From positions 1 to 31,696 of the forward strand of contig JBFLVI010000029.1 of the NCBI GenBank assembly GCA_040758635.1: a DNA stretch of 31,696 nucleotides, in the 5' to 3' direction. This DNA is from Yes71-27 sp040758635. Its GTDB lineage: Bacteria > Bacillota > Desulfotomaculia > Desulfotomaculales > Ammonificaceae. A program made the position numbers and the translations under genes. Positions 7,875 to 15,739 of the stretch are shown here, piece by piece (positions within the stretch are counted from its first letter, which is position 1; each line of letters opens with the position of its first letter). Under the pieces are notes generated by a model. The model was not told the DNA's origin and ran no database searches. It was given only the letters and a program-made list of their open reading frames with translations.

Positions 7875-8567
7875 TTGCACGACGGGTTCAACGCGCTGGC
7901 GGGAAAGATCGGCATCAACTGGAACGATGAATCGCTTCTCCGTCAGGCCCTCACACACGGTTCATACGCGTATGAGCACCCGGGGGCGGTGAGCAACCAG
8001 CGCCTGGAGTTCCTGGGCGACGCCGTTCTTTCGCTGGTCGTCAGCGACTATCTTTACCGGACCTTTCCCAACAAAACGGAAGGTGAGTTAACCAGGCTGC
8101 GGGCGGCGGTCGTTTGCGAACCTTCTCTGGCACGCGTGGCCCGGGAACTCGGCATCGGCCAGGCCCTCTTCATCGGCCGGGGAGAGGCACATTCGGGCGG
8201 GCGGGAACGGCCTTCTATCCTGGCCGACGCCTTTGAAGCGGTTTTGGGGGCTTTGTATCTGGATCAGGGGCTGGCGGTCGCGGCGGAATTCGCCCTTAAG
8301 CGGCTCAGGCCGGAGATCGAGGACGTGCTTGAAGGCCGCCAGGAATGGGACTACAAGACGGAGCTGCAGGAGTTCATCCAGAAGCGCTTTCCCGAAAACG
8401 TATCTTACGCGATCCTGAAGGAGGAAGGGCCTGACCACGCAAAACGGTTCACCGCAGGCGTTTTCTTTCAGGGAAAGTGTCTCGGCCGGGGGGAAGGGCG
8501 TTCGAAGAAGGAGGCCGAGCAACAGGCGGCGCGGGAGGCGCTGGAAAGGCTTTTTAAGGGAGGGTAA
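7875..8567 (+). CDS. rnc: ribonuclease III
   Basis: A 230-residue double-strand-specific endoribonuclease that processes rRNA precursors and structured mRNAs. The signature NQRLEFLGDAVL and the second acidic cluster DAFEAVLGALYLD of the catalytic domain are present. A C-terminal double-stranded RNA-binding domain starts near DYKTELQEF and ends with EAEQQAAREALERL. The TTG start at 7875 follows GGTGGGACG. The usual next gene in Firmicutes, smc, is missing; ftsY begins 3 nt after the stop. Confidence 0.94.
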   Translation: MHDGFNALAGKIGINWNDESLLRQALTHGSYAYEHPGAVSNQRLEFLGDAVLSLVVSDYLYRTFPNKTEGELTRLRAAVVCEPSLARVARELGIGQALFIGRGEAHSGGRERPSILADAFEAVLGALYLDQGLAVAAEFALKRLRPEIEDVLEGRQEWDYKTELQEFIQKRFPENVSYAILKEEGPDHAKRFTAGVFFQGKCLGRGEGRSKKEAEQQAAREALERLFKGG

Positions 8568-8570
8568 GCC

Positions 8571-9482
8571 GTGGGGCTCTTTGGCCGGCTCCGGGAAAGC
8601 CTTACCAAGGCGCGGCAGAATCTGGTCGCGAAAATCGAAAACGTGATCTCCAGACGGCGGGAGATTGACGAGGGGCTTTACGAGGAGTTGGAGGACATCC
8701 TTATCCTGGCGGATACGGGCGTGGCCGCGACTACGGAGATAATGGCGCGGGTTCGGGCGAGGGTGAAGGAGCTCCGCCTCGACGACGCGGCACAGTTGAA
8801 GCAGCTTTTCAAGGAAGAGGTCCTGCGCATCCTGGGTACGGAGACTGCTCCCCTGGCCCTGCCGGCAGAGCCGCCCGCCGTGGTCCTGGTGGTTGGGGTG
8901 AACGGGACGGGGAAGACCACCACCATCGGGAAACTGGCCTGGTATTTCCGGGAACAGGGAAAAAAAGTGCTGCTTGCAGCGGCGGATACCTTTCGGGCGG
9001 CGGCAATTGACCAGTTGGAGATCTGGGCGGGGCGGGCCGGTGCCGACATCATCAAGCAGCGCGAAGGATCCGACCCGGCGGCGGTGGTTTACGATGCGCT
9101 TCAGGCGGCGAAAGCGCGCCGCGCGGACGTGGTGCTGGTGGATACCGCCGGCAGGTTGCACACCAAGGCCAACCTGATGGAAGAATTGAAGAAGCTGCAC
9201 CGGGTGGCCCAGCGGCTTATACCCGGCGCGCCGCACGAGGTGCTCCTGGTGGTTGACGCCACCACCGGCCAGAACGCCGTCAACCAGGCGAAGCTTTTCG
9301 GGGAAGCCACCGGGGTGACCGGGATCGTCCTGACCAAGCTCGACGGCACTGCCAAGGGCGGCGTGGTGGTGGCGATCAAAAAGGAACTCGGCATTCCGGT
9401 GAAATTCGTGGGCACCGGCGAAAAAATCGACGACATTATGCCGTTTAACCCGGAGGAGTTTGTGGCGGCCATTTTTGATTAA
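8571..9482 (+). CDS. ftsY: signal recognition particle receptor FtsY
   Basis: A 303-residue SRP GTPase receptor that docks ribosome-SRP complexes at the membrane. The protein is almost only the NG domain, without the long acidic A-domain of E. coli. Visible motifs are the P-loop GVNGTGKTT, DTFRAAA, DTAGRLHTKANLM, the guanine-recognition TKLDGTAKGG, and the closing GTGEKIDDIMPF. GTG at 8571 lies 3 nt after the rnc stop, so the two genes are surely co-transcribed. Confidence 0.95.
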   Translation: MGLFGRLRESLTKARQNLVAKIENVISRRREIDEGLYEELEDILILADTGVAATTEIMARVRARVKELRLDDAAQLKQLFKEEVLRILGTETAPLALPAEPPAVVLVVGVNGTGKTTTIGKLAWYFREQGKKVLLAAADTFRAAAIDQLEIWAGRAGADIIKQREGSDPAAVVYDALQAAKARRADVVLVDTAGRLHTKANLMEELKKLHRVAQRLIPGAPHEVLLVVDATTGQNAVNQAKLFGEATGVTGIVLTKLDGTAKGGVVVAIKKELGIPVKFVGTGEKIDDIMPFNPEEFVAAIFD

Positions 9483-9510
9483 ACTAAGCAGGTGTAGGTG
9501 GGTGAGGGCT

Positions 9511-10299
9511 GTGCCGGCAGTTGCGATCATCGGCGGAACCGGGGTTTACGACCCGGAGCTCCTGGAAGGCGTCACCGAGGAAACGGTGGCCACGGATTAC
9601 GGGGTGGCTGTCGTGGCCTGCGGCACGTACCGGGGCAAAGAGGTGGCCTTTCTTTCGCGTCACGGTGCGGGCCATTCGGTGCCGCCGCACCTGGTGAATT
9701 ACCGGGCGAACATCATGGCGCTAAAAAAAATCGGGGTACGTTCGATCCTGGCCACGGCGGCGGTGGGGTCGCTCAATCCCCGGATGAAACCGGGGGATTT
9801 TGTCTTTGTGGACCAGTTTTTGGATTTTACCAAGGGACGCCAGCAGACCTTTTTCGAGGGCGGGCCGGAAGGAGTGGTACACGTTGACCTCACGGAGCCT
9901 TACTGCCCGGAGCTACGGGAGATACTCGTCCGGGCGGCGCAGGCGCTTCACCTTTCGGCGCACGGCGGCGGCACCTATGCTTGCACCGAAGGGCCCCGTT
10001 TTGAAACACCGGCGGAGATTAAAATGCTGCGACACCTCGGCGGCGACCTGGTGGGGATGACCGGCGTGCCGGAGGTGGTTCTGGCGCGGGAGGCGGAGAT
10101 CTGCTACGCCACGGTGGCAATGGTGACCAATTTCGCCGCCGGTATCGCCGGTTACCGGTTGAGCCACCAGGAAGTGGTGGAAATGATGAAGGTGCAGAGC
10201 GAAAACATCCGGCAGTTGCTGATGGAGGCAGTGGAATGGATCGGCACCGACCGGACGTGTGCCTGCCAGCACGCGGTCTCCGGGCCTGTGGAGGTTTAG
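9511..10299 (+). CDS. mtnP: methylthioinosine/methylthioadenosine phosphorylase family, probably 6-oxopurine-specific
   Basis: A 262-residue member of the PNP/MTAP phosphorylase family that splits methylthio-nucleosides with phosphate. Landmarks are IIGGTG, LSRHGAGH (phosphate binding), NYRANI, TEGPRFET and MTGVPEV. Where adenine-specific MTAP has two aspartates (TDYD) to read the amino group, this protein has TNFAAG, with Asn207 encoded at 10129-10131; Asn here is typical of enzymes acting on inosine-type substrates. I therefore infer methylthioinosine phosphorylase activity, supported by a deaminase gene in the same operon (13383). GTG 9511 and GTG 9502 are both possible starts; 9511 puts AGGTG at a better distance. 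mtnA follows after 3 nt. Confidence 0.85.
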   Translation: MPAVAIIGGTGVYDPELLEGVTEETVATDYGVAVVACGTYRGKEVAFLSRHGAGHSVPPHLVNYRANIMALKKIGVRSILATAAVGSLNPRMKPGDFVFVDQFLDFTKGRQQTFFEGGPEGVVHVDLTEPYCPELREILVRAAQALHLSAHGGGTYACTEGPRFETPAEIKMLRHLGGDLVGMTGVPEVVLAREAEICYATVAMVTNFAAGIAGYRLSHQEVVEMMKVQSENIRQLLMEAVEWIGTDRTCACQHAVSGPVEV

Positions 10300-10302
10300 C
10301 CG

Positions 10303-11319
10303 GTGGAAACGCTGCGCTGGGAAAACGGCACCCTCCGCTTGCTCGACCAAACGCTTCTGCCGCATAAGGTAAGCTACCTGGCCCTGAAGGACTACCGGGA
10401 AGTGATTCGGGCGATCGGGCGGCTTTCCGTCCGGGGAGCTCCCGCGATCGGGGCGGCGGCGGCTTGGGCGGTGGTCCTTGCGGCGATGGAGGCGGCGCAG
10501 GGGGGTGCGGAGGATTTCGCGGCACGACTGCAGAAAGCGGCGGAAGAGGTCGGGGCCGCCCGGCCGACGGCGGTGAACCTGCGCTGGGCGGTAGCGCGGC
10601 AACTCGCCGTCGTGGAACGGCTGGCGGGAGAGCCGCCGGAGAAGGTGGTTGCGGAGCTGGTCCGGGAAGCGGCGGCGATTTTTGAAGCGGACGTCGCCGC
10701 CAACCGGGCGATGGGTGCTTACGGCGCCGCGCTCTTGCCCAGGGAGGCGCGGGTACTGACCCATTGCAACGCCGGCGCCCTCGCCACCTGCGGCTACGGG
10801 ACGGCGCTCGGCGTGATCCGGGCGGCGCACGCGGCGGGCAAAATAAAGGTGGTTTATGCGGACGAGACGCGGCCGCTCTTGCAGGGCGCGCGGCTCACGG
10901 TTTTCGAGCTCAGGCAGGAGGGGATTCCGGTAACGTTAATTACCGATTCAATGGCCGGGTACCTGATGGCGAAAAAGGGTCTGGACGCGGTCATCGTGGG
11001 CGCGGACCGGATCGCGGCGAACGGGGACGTGGCGAACAAGATCGGCACCTATTCCCTGGCCGTCCTGGCGCGGCATCACGGGGTACCGTTTTACGTGGCC
11101 GCTCCTTTTTCCACGGTGGACCCGGAAACGCCGGACGGAACGGGTATACCCATCGAGGAGCGGGATCCGGGCGAAGTCACACACCTGGGCGGGGTTCCCG
11201 TGGCCCCGGCGGGGACGGCGGTTTGGAACCCTGCTTTCGACGTCACGCCGCATAACTTGGTGACGGCGATAATCACCGAGAGAGGGGTTTATTATCCGCC
11301 GTATAACTTCAGGGATTAA
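10303..11319 (+). CDS. mtnA: S-methyl-5-thioribose-1-phosphate isomerase
   Basis: A 338-residue aldose-ketose isomerase that converts methylthioribose-1-phosphate (and, in relatives, 5-deoxyribose-1-phosphate) to the ribulose-1-phosphate form. It has SVRGAPAIG, the catalytic Cys155 in THCNAGALAT and Asp235 in VGADRIAANGDVANK, spaced 80 residues apart as in the Bacillus enzyme. GTG at 10303 follows the phosphorylase stop by 3 nt. The substrate is the product of the gene before it. Confidence 0.95.
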   Translation: METLRWENGTLRLLDQTLLPHKVSYLALKDYREVIRAIGRLSVRGAPAIGAAAAWAVVLAAMEAAQGGAEDFAARLQKAAEEVGAARPTAVNLRWAVARQLAVVERLAGEPPEKVVAELVREAAAIFEADVAANRAMGAYGAALLPREARVLTHCNAGALATCGYGTALGVIRAAHAAGKIKVVYADETRPLLQGARLTVFELRQEGIPVTLITDSMAGYLMAKKGLDAVIVGADRIAANGDVANKIGTYSLAVLARHHGVPFYVAAPFSTVDPETPDGTGIPIEERDPGEVTHLGGVPVAPAGTAVWNPAFDVTPHNLVTAIITERGVYYPPYNFRD

Positions 11320-11325
11320 ATACGG

Positions 11326-11434
11326 GGTCAGAATCCAGAGGCCAGAATCCGGGACCAGGTCTTAGAAGGCAGAAGTCAGAAGGCGATAACCATTTTAATT
11401 CTTGAATTCTGACTCCTGAATTATGCATTCTGAC
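11326..11434 (+). repeat. heptad-repeat hairpin element, copy E (between mtnA and ahcY)
   Basis: The left arm has GGGGTCA, GAATCCA, GAGGCCA, GAATCCG and further GTCAGAA-like 7-mers to about 11386. The right arm 7-mers TTCTTGA, ATTCTGA, CTCCTGA, ATTATGC, ATTCTGA (11399-11433) are their complements. It has the same 7-nt period and purine/pyrimidine-biased arms as the other copies but lacks the GGAATTCGC core. The ahcY Shine-Dalgarno follows 4 nt later. Confidence 0.7.
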
Positions 11435-11451
11435 AACAGGAGGTCTTCTTG

Positions 11452-12708
11452 TTGGCTCAAAGTCTTATTCGAAACCCGAAACTGGCGCCGGAGGGACAGC
11501 AGAAAATTGAGTGGGTGGCGGCCCACATGCCGGTTTTGAACGCCATCCGGGAGGATTTTTTGCGGGAGCGGCCTTTCGAGGGCGTCCGGATTGCGTTGAG
11601 CATTCATCTCGAGGCCAAAACGGCTTACCTGGCGCTGGTGCTCAAGGACGGCGGGGCCGAGGTGGCGGCCACGGGCTCCAATCCCTTGTCAACCAGGGAC
11701 GATATCGCTGCTGCCCTGGCGGCGGCCGGGGTGCGGGTTTGCGCCTGGTACAACCCGACGCCCGAGGAATACCACCGGCACCTGGTGGAAACGCTCAGGA
11801 TAAGCCCCCACATCGTGATCGACGACGGCGGCGACCTCGTCCACCTTTTGCACACCGACCTCCGCGAGTTGAGCGGCGGGGTCATCGGCGGGTGCGAAGA
11901 GACCACCACGGGGGTGCTGCGCCTCCAGGCCCTGGAGCGTGCGGGGCGGCTGCTCTTCCCGATGGTGGCGGTGAACAACGCCCGGACCAAGTACCTTTTC
12001 GACAACCGCTACGGCACCGGCGAGTCGGTCTGGGCGGGGATCATGCGGACGACGAACCTGCTGGTTGCCGGAAAAACCGTGGTGGTTTTCGGTTACGGCT
12101 GGTGCGGCAAGGGCGTGAGCCTCAGGGCCAAGGGGTTGGGGGCCAAGGTAATCGTCTGCGAGACGGACCCGGTCAAGGCGATCGAAGCCGTGATGGACGG
12201 CTTTGAAGTGCTGCCCTCCCTTGCCGCGGCCGAGCGCGGCGATATCTTTATCACCACCACCGGCTGCCGGGACGTCCTGCGGGCGGAGCATTTTTCGCGG
12301 ATGAAGGACCGGGCGCTTCTGGCCAACGCCGGGCACTTCAACGTCGAGATTTCCCTGCCGGACCTCGAGCGGGTGGCCGCATCACGCCGGCCGGTCCGGG
12401 CGAACATTGAGGAGTTCCGGCTTCCCGACGGGCGCCGGCTCTACCTTCTGGCCGAGGGGCGGTTGGTTAACCTTGCGGCGGGAGACGGTCATCCGGCGGA
12501 GATCATGGACCTTTCTTTTGCCCTGCAGGCGCTGTCGGCACGGTATGTTTTGCGGGAGGGCCGGGGCCTCGAACGCCGCGTTTATCCTGTCCCTGCGGCG
12601 GTTGATGTCCGCGTGGCCGAGCTGAAGCTGAGCTCGCTGGGCATAGAGATAGACCGGCTGACGCCCGAACAGGAGGCTTACCTTCGTTCTTGGGAGGGAG
12701 AGGTTTAA
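11452..12708 (+). CDS. ahcY: adenosylhomocysteinase family hydrolase, archaeal/Thermotoga-like type (possibly S-inosylhomocysteine hydrolase)
   Basis: A 418-residue NAD-dependent hydrolase of the SAHH family. Catalytic landmarks are conserved: DDGGDL, CEETTTG, the Lys and Asp of TKYLFDNRYG, the GYGWCGKG dinucleotide loop and ANAGHF. It lacks the C-terminal K/Y extension of eukaryotic enzymes. The base pocket differs from the human enzyme: HLEAKTA replaces HMTVETA (Glu54 and Lys56 at the Thr57 and Glu59 positions), DGHP replaces MGHP (Asp345), and YGTGES replaces YGCRES. The archaeal S-inosylhomocysteine hydrolase shares this type of pocket as I remember it. Together with the operon's deaminase this suggests use of deaminated SAH, but ordinary SAH hydrolysis cannot be excluded. 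TTG 11452 is 8 nt from AGGAGG; TTG 11449 is the alternative. Confidence 0.9.
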   Translation: MAQSLIRNPKLAPEGQQKIEWVAAHMPVLNAIREDFLRERPFEGVRIALSIHLEAKTAYLALVLKDGGAEVAATGSNPLSTRDDIAAALAAAGVRVCAWYNPTPEEYHRHLVETLRISPHIVIDDGGDLVHLLHTDLRELSGGVIGGCEETTTGVLRLQALERAGRLLFPMVAVNNARTKYLFDNRYGTGESVWAGIMRTTNLLVAGKTVVVFGYGWCGKGVSLRAKGLGAKVIVCETDPVKAIEAVMDGFEVLPSLAAAERGDIFITTTGCRDVLRAEHFSRMKDRALLANAGHFNVEISLPDLERVAASRRPVRANIEEFRLPDGRRLYLLAEGRLVNLAAGDGHPAEIMDLSFALQALSARYVLREGRGLERRVYPVPAAVDVRVAELKLSSLGIEIDRLTPEQEAYLRSWEGEV

Positions 12709-13386
12709 ATGATCCTGCTGGCGGAGCGGTTAAGGGAACAGGTCGCCCGGGCGGGGGTGAAAATGGCCCAGGCCGGGCTGGTGGTCGGCACCTGGGGAAA
12801 CGTTTCTTCCAGGGTTTCCCGCGAGGACCTGGTGGTGATCACCCCGAGCGGGATGCCTTACGATTCGCTGCAGCCGCCGGACATCGTGGTAGTGGACCTG
12901 AAAGGCAACGTGGTGGACGGTGAACGGCGCCCGTCAATGGAATTGGGGCTTCACCTTGCTATTTACCACGCCCGCCCGGACGTACGGGCGGTTATGCATA
13001 CCCACAGCGTCTTCGCCAGCGCGATGGCGGTGGCACGGTTGCCGATACCTGCGGTCGTGGAGGACGTGGCGCAGATTGTCGGCGGCGCGGTGCCGGTGGC
13101 GGACTACGCCCCGGCCGGCTCGCGGGAGCTGGCGGAAAAGGCCGTGGCGGCACTCGGGCAGCGCAACGCGGTGCTGCTGGCTAACCACGGCCTGGTCGGC
13201 GTCGGTGCGGACCTTGAGGAAGCCTTCAGTGTGTGCCAGATAGTTGAAAAGGCCGCGCAGGTTTACCTCTGGGCCAGCCTTGCGGGTACACCGGTGGCGC
13301 TGGACGAGACCCAGATTGCAACCTTGCGCCGGGAGTATATTACCAGCTACGGGCAGAAGCAGGCAGAAGGAGGGCGGCCGCGGTGA
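12709..13386 (+). CDS. class II aldolase (AraD/FucA family), probably 5-deoxy/5-methylthio-ribulose-1-phosphate aldolase
   Basis: A 225-residue zinc aldolase. It has the GNVSSR and TPSGMPYD substrate-loop motifs, the catalytic acid in SMELGLH, the zinc ligands in MHTHS and a third histidine in ANHGLVG. ATG 12709 directly abuts the ahcY stop, and the 3' end overlaps the deaminase start by 4 nt, so it is a tight member of this operon. Following MtnA, the expected reaction is cleavage of a 5-substituted ribulose-1-phosphate to DHAP plus methylthioacetaldehyde (from MTA) or lactaldehyde (from 5'-deoxyadenosine), as known for the DHAP shunt in other bacteria and for the Methanocaldococcus homologue. 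The function is inferred from context, because the family also acts on fuculose- and rhamnulose-phosphate. Confidence 0.85.
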   Translation: MILLAERLREQVARAGVKMAQAGLVVGTWGNVSSRVSREDLVVITPSGMPYDSLQPPDIVVVDLKGNVVDGERRPSMELGLHLAIYHARPDVRAVMHTHSVFASAMAVARLPIPAVVEDVAQIVGGAVPVADYAPAGSRELAEKAVAALGQRNAVLLANHGLVGVGADLEEAFSVCQIVEKAAQVYLWASLAGTPVALDETQIATLRREYITSYGQKQAEGGRPR

Positions 13387-14702
13387 GGATCCTGATCAGT
13401 GGCGTCACGGTAGTTCCTGTAACCAGCCCGGCGGACGTTATCCGGGACGGGGCGGTGGCGGTGGACGGCGGCGAAATTGTTTACGTCGGCCCGTCGGCCC
13501 GGCTTCCCGGCGGTTTCGAGGCGGACAGGGTCATCGGCGGGCCGGAAATGGTGGCCCTGCCCGGGCTGGTAAACGCGCACACCCACGCGGCGATGACCCT
13601 CTTCCGGAGCTACGCCGACGACCTCCCGCTGATGCGGTGGCTGCAGGACGCCATCTGGCCGCTGGAGGCCAAGCTCAAGGCCGAAGACGTTTACTGGGGA
13701 ACGCTGCTGGCCTGCAGCGAAATGCTGCTGGGCGGGACCACCACCTTCGCCGACATGTACTTTTTCATGGACGAGGTGGCGGAGGCGGCGGCCGAGAGCG
13801 GCATTCGGGCTTCGCTTTCCCGGGGCTTGATCGGCGTGGCGCCCGGGGCGGACAAGGCCCTCAAGGAAAGCCGGCGGTTCGTGCGGGACTGGCACGGCGG
13901 AGCAAGCGGCCGGATCACCTGTATGCTCGGCCCGCACGCCCCGTACACCTGTCCCCCGGAGTACCTGAAAAAGGTGATCAAATTGGCTGAAGAGCTGGGC
14001 GTCGGTGTGCACATTCATCTGGCCGAGACCCGTCAGGAAATCGAAGAGATCCAGAAGAAATACGGCTGTTCCCCGGTGGCCCTCGTCGCCGGGACGGGGC
14101 TCTTGGACCTTCCCGTTTTGGCGGCCCACTGCGTGCACCTGTCCTCCGAGGACGTTGCCGTTCTTGCCGAGAAGAAGGCGAGGGTGGCTCACAACCCGGA
14201 AAGCAACATGAAGCTGGCCAGCGGGATCGCGCCGGTGGTGCAGCTTCTCGAGGCCGGGGTCACGGTTGGCCTTGGCACGGACGGGGCGGCAAGCAACAAC
14301 AACCTGGATATGTTTGAAGAGATGCGTGCCGCGGCGCTGCTGCAAAAAGTTGCCAATGATAACCCGGAAGCGCTGCCAGCCTATGCCGTCCTCGAGATGG
14401 CTACCATCGGCGGGGCAAGGGCACTCGGTCTCGGGGACGAAATCGGTACCCTCGAGGCGGGCAAGCGCGCCGACATCATCCTTTTAAACCTGCGGCAGCC
14501 GCATCTTTGGCCGCCGCACGACGTGGTGGCGCACGTCGTTTACGCGGCCCGCGCCGGCGACGTGGACACGGTTATCGTTGACGGCGAAGTGGTGGTGGAA
14601 AACGGGAAGCTGCTCCGGGTGGACGTGGACGCGGTGCTGGACAACGCCCGCCGCTGCGCCCTGCGGCTGGTCGGCAGGCCCAAGGAGCGGAGCCTTTTGT
14701 AA
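13383..14702 (+). CDS. mtaD: 5-methylthioadenosine / S-adenosylhomocysteine / 5'-deoxyadenosine deaminase
   Basis: A 439-residue amidohydrolase of the MtaD/TrzA group that removes ammonia from the adenine ring of MTA, SAH and, in archaeal relatives (DadD), 5'-deoxyadenosine. Metal ligands are in VNAHTHAAM, the HIHLAET segment, HCVHLS and GTDGAASNNNLDMF. The N- and C-terminal strands form the composite beta-sandwich usual for amidohydrolases (the end reads VDTVIVDGEVVVENGK). GTG 13383 overlaps the aldolase stop by 4 nt. It would supply inosine-type nucleosides to the phosphorylase at 9511 and the hydrolase at 11452. Confidence 0.92.
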   Translation: MRILISGVTVVPVTSPADVIRDGAVAVDGGEIVYVGPSARLPGGFEADRVIGGPEMVALPGLVNAHTHAAMTLFRSYADDLPLMRWLQDAIWPLEAKLKAEDVYWGTLLACSEMLLGGTTTFADMYFFMDEVAEAAAESGIRASLSRGLIGVAPGADKALKESRRFVRDWHGGASGRITCMLGPHAPYTCPPEYLKKVIKLAEELGVGVHIHLAETRQEIEEIQKKYGCSPVALVAGTGLLDLPVLAAHCVHLSSEDVAVLAEKKARVAHNPESNMKLASGIAPVVQLLEAGVTVGLGTDGAASNNNLDMFEEMRAAALLQKVANDNPEALPAYAVLEMATIGGARALGLGDEIGTLEAGKRADIILLNLRQPHLWPPHDVVAHVVYAARAGDVDTVIVDGEVVVENGKLLRVDVDAVLDNARRCALRLVGRPKERSLL

Positions 14703-14798
14703 GTGCTGAGATCTGCCCGTACCCTGTTGCCGAGCTTATGTTTCCGGGTGGCGGTGGGCTAAAATGTTAGCGAAGTTCTTGGATGCGGAGGTATTACT

Positions 14799-15698
14799 TT
14801 GAAACGAGTTGTAAGCGTCAGCCTCGGCTCTTCGAAGCGCGACCATACGGTCACGGTGGACATTCTCGGCGAGACCTTCGAGATCTCCCGCCGCGGGGTT
14901 GACGGCGATTTCGAGAAGGCCGTGGCGCTTCTCCGGGAGCTGGACGGCAAGGTTGACGCCGTGGGCTTAGGCGGGATTGACGTTTACCTGGTGGCCCGCA
15001 ACCGCCGGTATCCCGTGAAAGACGGGTTGAAACTCCTGAAGGCTTTAAAAACTACACCGGCGTGTGACGGTTCGGGGCTGAAGAACACTCTGGAGCGGCA
15101 GGTGGTCAACCAACTCTTCCGGGAGGGCATTTTGCGTAAAGGCCAGCGGGTGTTGCTGGTCAGCGCCGTTGACCGTTTCGGCATGGCCGAGGCCCTGGCC
15201 GAGAACGGGGCCGACGTTGTTTTCGGGGACCTGATTTTCGCCCTGGGGATTCCCGTACCGTTGCGGAGCCTCACGACGGTTTCCTTTTTGGCTGCGCTTA
15301 TCCTCCCTGTTCTCGGACGGCTTTCCTTCAAAATCCTCTATCCCACGGGCAAGAAGCAGGAGAAGGAAAAACCCAAGTACGGGCGTTATTACGAATGGGC
15401 GGAGGTCATCGCCGGCGACTTCCACTATATCAAAAGGTACCTTCCGCCCGCGATCTCTGGAAAAATAGTCCTCACCAACACCACCACCAAACAGGACGAG
15501 GCGTTGCTCAGGGAGCGGGGGGCCAGGATGCTCGTCACCACCACCCCTGAACTCGCGGGGCGGTCGTTCGGGACGAACGTAATGGAGGCTGTTTTCCTGG
15601 CTTTGCTGGGCAAAAAGTGGGGAGAGGCCACCCCACGGGATTATCTGGACCTGATTGAAAAGGTTGGCTTAAAACCGTCCATCAGGGTGCTCAACTGA
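14799..15698 (+). CDS. conserved protein of unknown function (family often auto-named quinate 5-dehydrogenase)
   Basis: A 299-residue protein beginning KRVVSVSLGSSKRDHTVTV. I recognise the family from clostridial genomes, where it is often labelled quinate 5-dehydrogenase, but nothing here supports that activity: there is no clear GxGxxG dinucleotide-binding loop and the context has no quinate genes. Visible parts are an N-terminal alpha/beta region with a GLGGIDVYL segment, a hydrophobic stretch in the middle (SFLAALILPVLGRLSF), and a C-terminal LTNTTTKQDEALLRERG segment followed by TTTPEL. The start is TTG 14799 with GGAGG 7 nt upstream. It stands alone, about 96 nt after mtaD, and ends in a GC-rich hairpin. 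Confidence 0.75.
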   Translation: MKRVVSVSLGSSKRDHTVTVDILGETFEISRRGVDGDFEKAVALLRELDGKVDAVGLGGIDVYLVARNRRYPVKDGLKLLKALKTTPACDGSGLKNTLERQVVNQLFREGILRKGQRVLLVSAVDRFGMAEALAENGADVVFGDLIFALGIPVPLRSLTTVSFLAALILPVLGRLSFKILYPTGKKQEKEKPKYGRYYEWAEVIAGDFHYIKRYLPPAISGKIVLTNTTTKQDEALLRERGARMLVTTTPELAGRSFGTNVMEAVFLALLGKKWGEATPRDYLDLIEKVGLKPSIRVLN

Positions 15699-15701
15699 AC
15701 G

Positions 15702-15724
15702 CCGGGGCCTGCGGGAGGCCCCGG
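15702..15724 (+). terminator. GC-rich hairpin after the 14799-15698 gene
   Basis: A perfect 9-bp stem (CCGGGGCCT at 15702-15710, AGGCCCCGG at 15716-15724) with a 5-nt loop begins 3 nt after the stop codon. There is only a weak T-run (CGCGTTTGG) behind it, so it may be a terminator or an mRNA 3'-end stabiliser. Confidence 0.55.
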
Positions 15725-15739
15725 TCGCGTTTGGGACGG

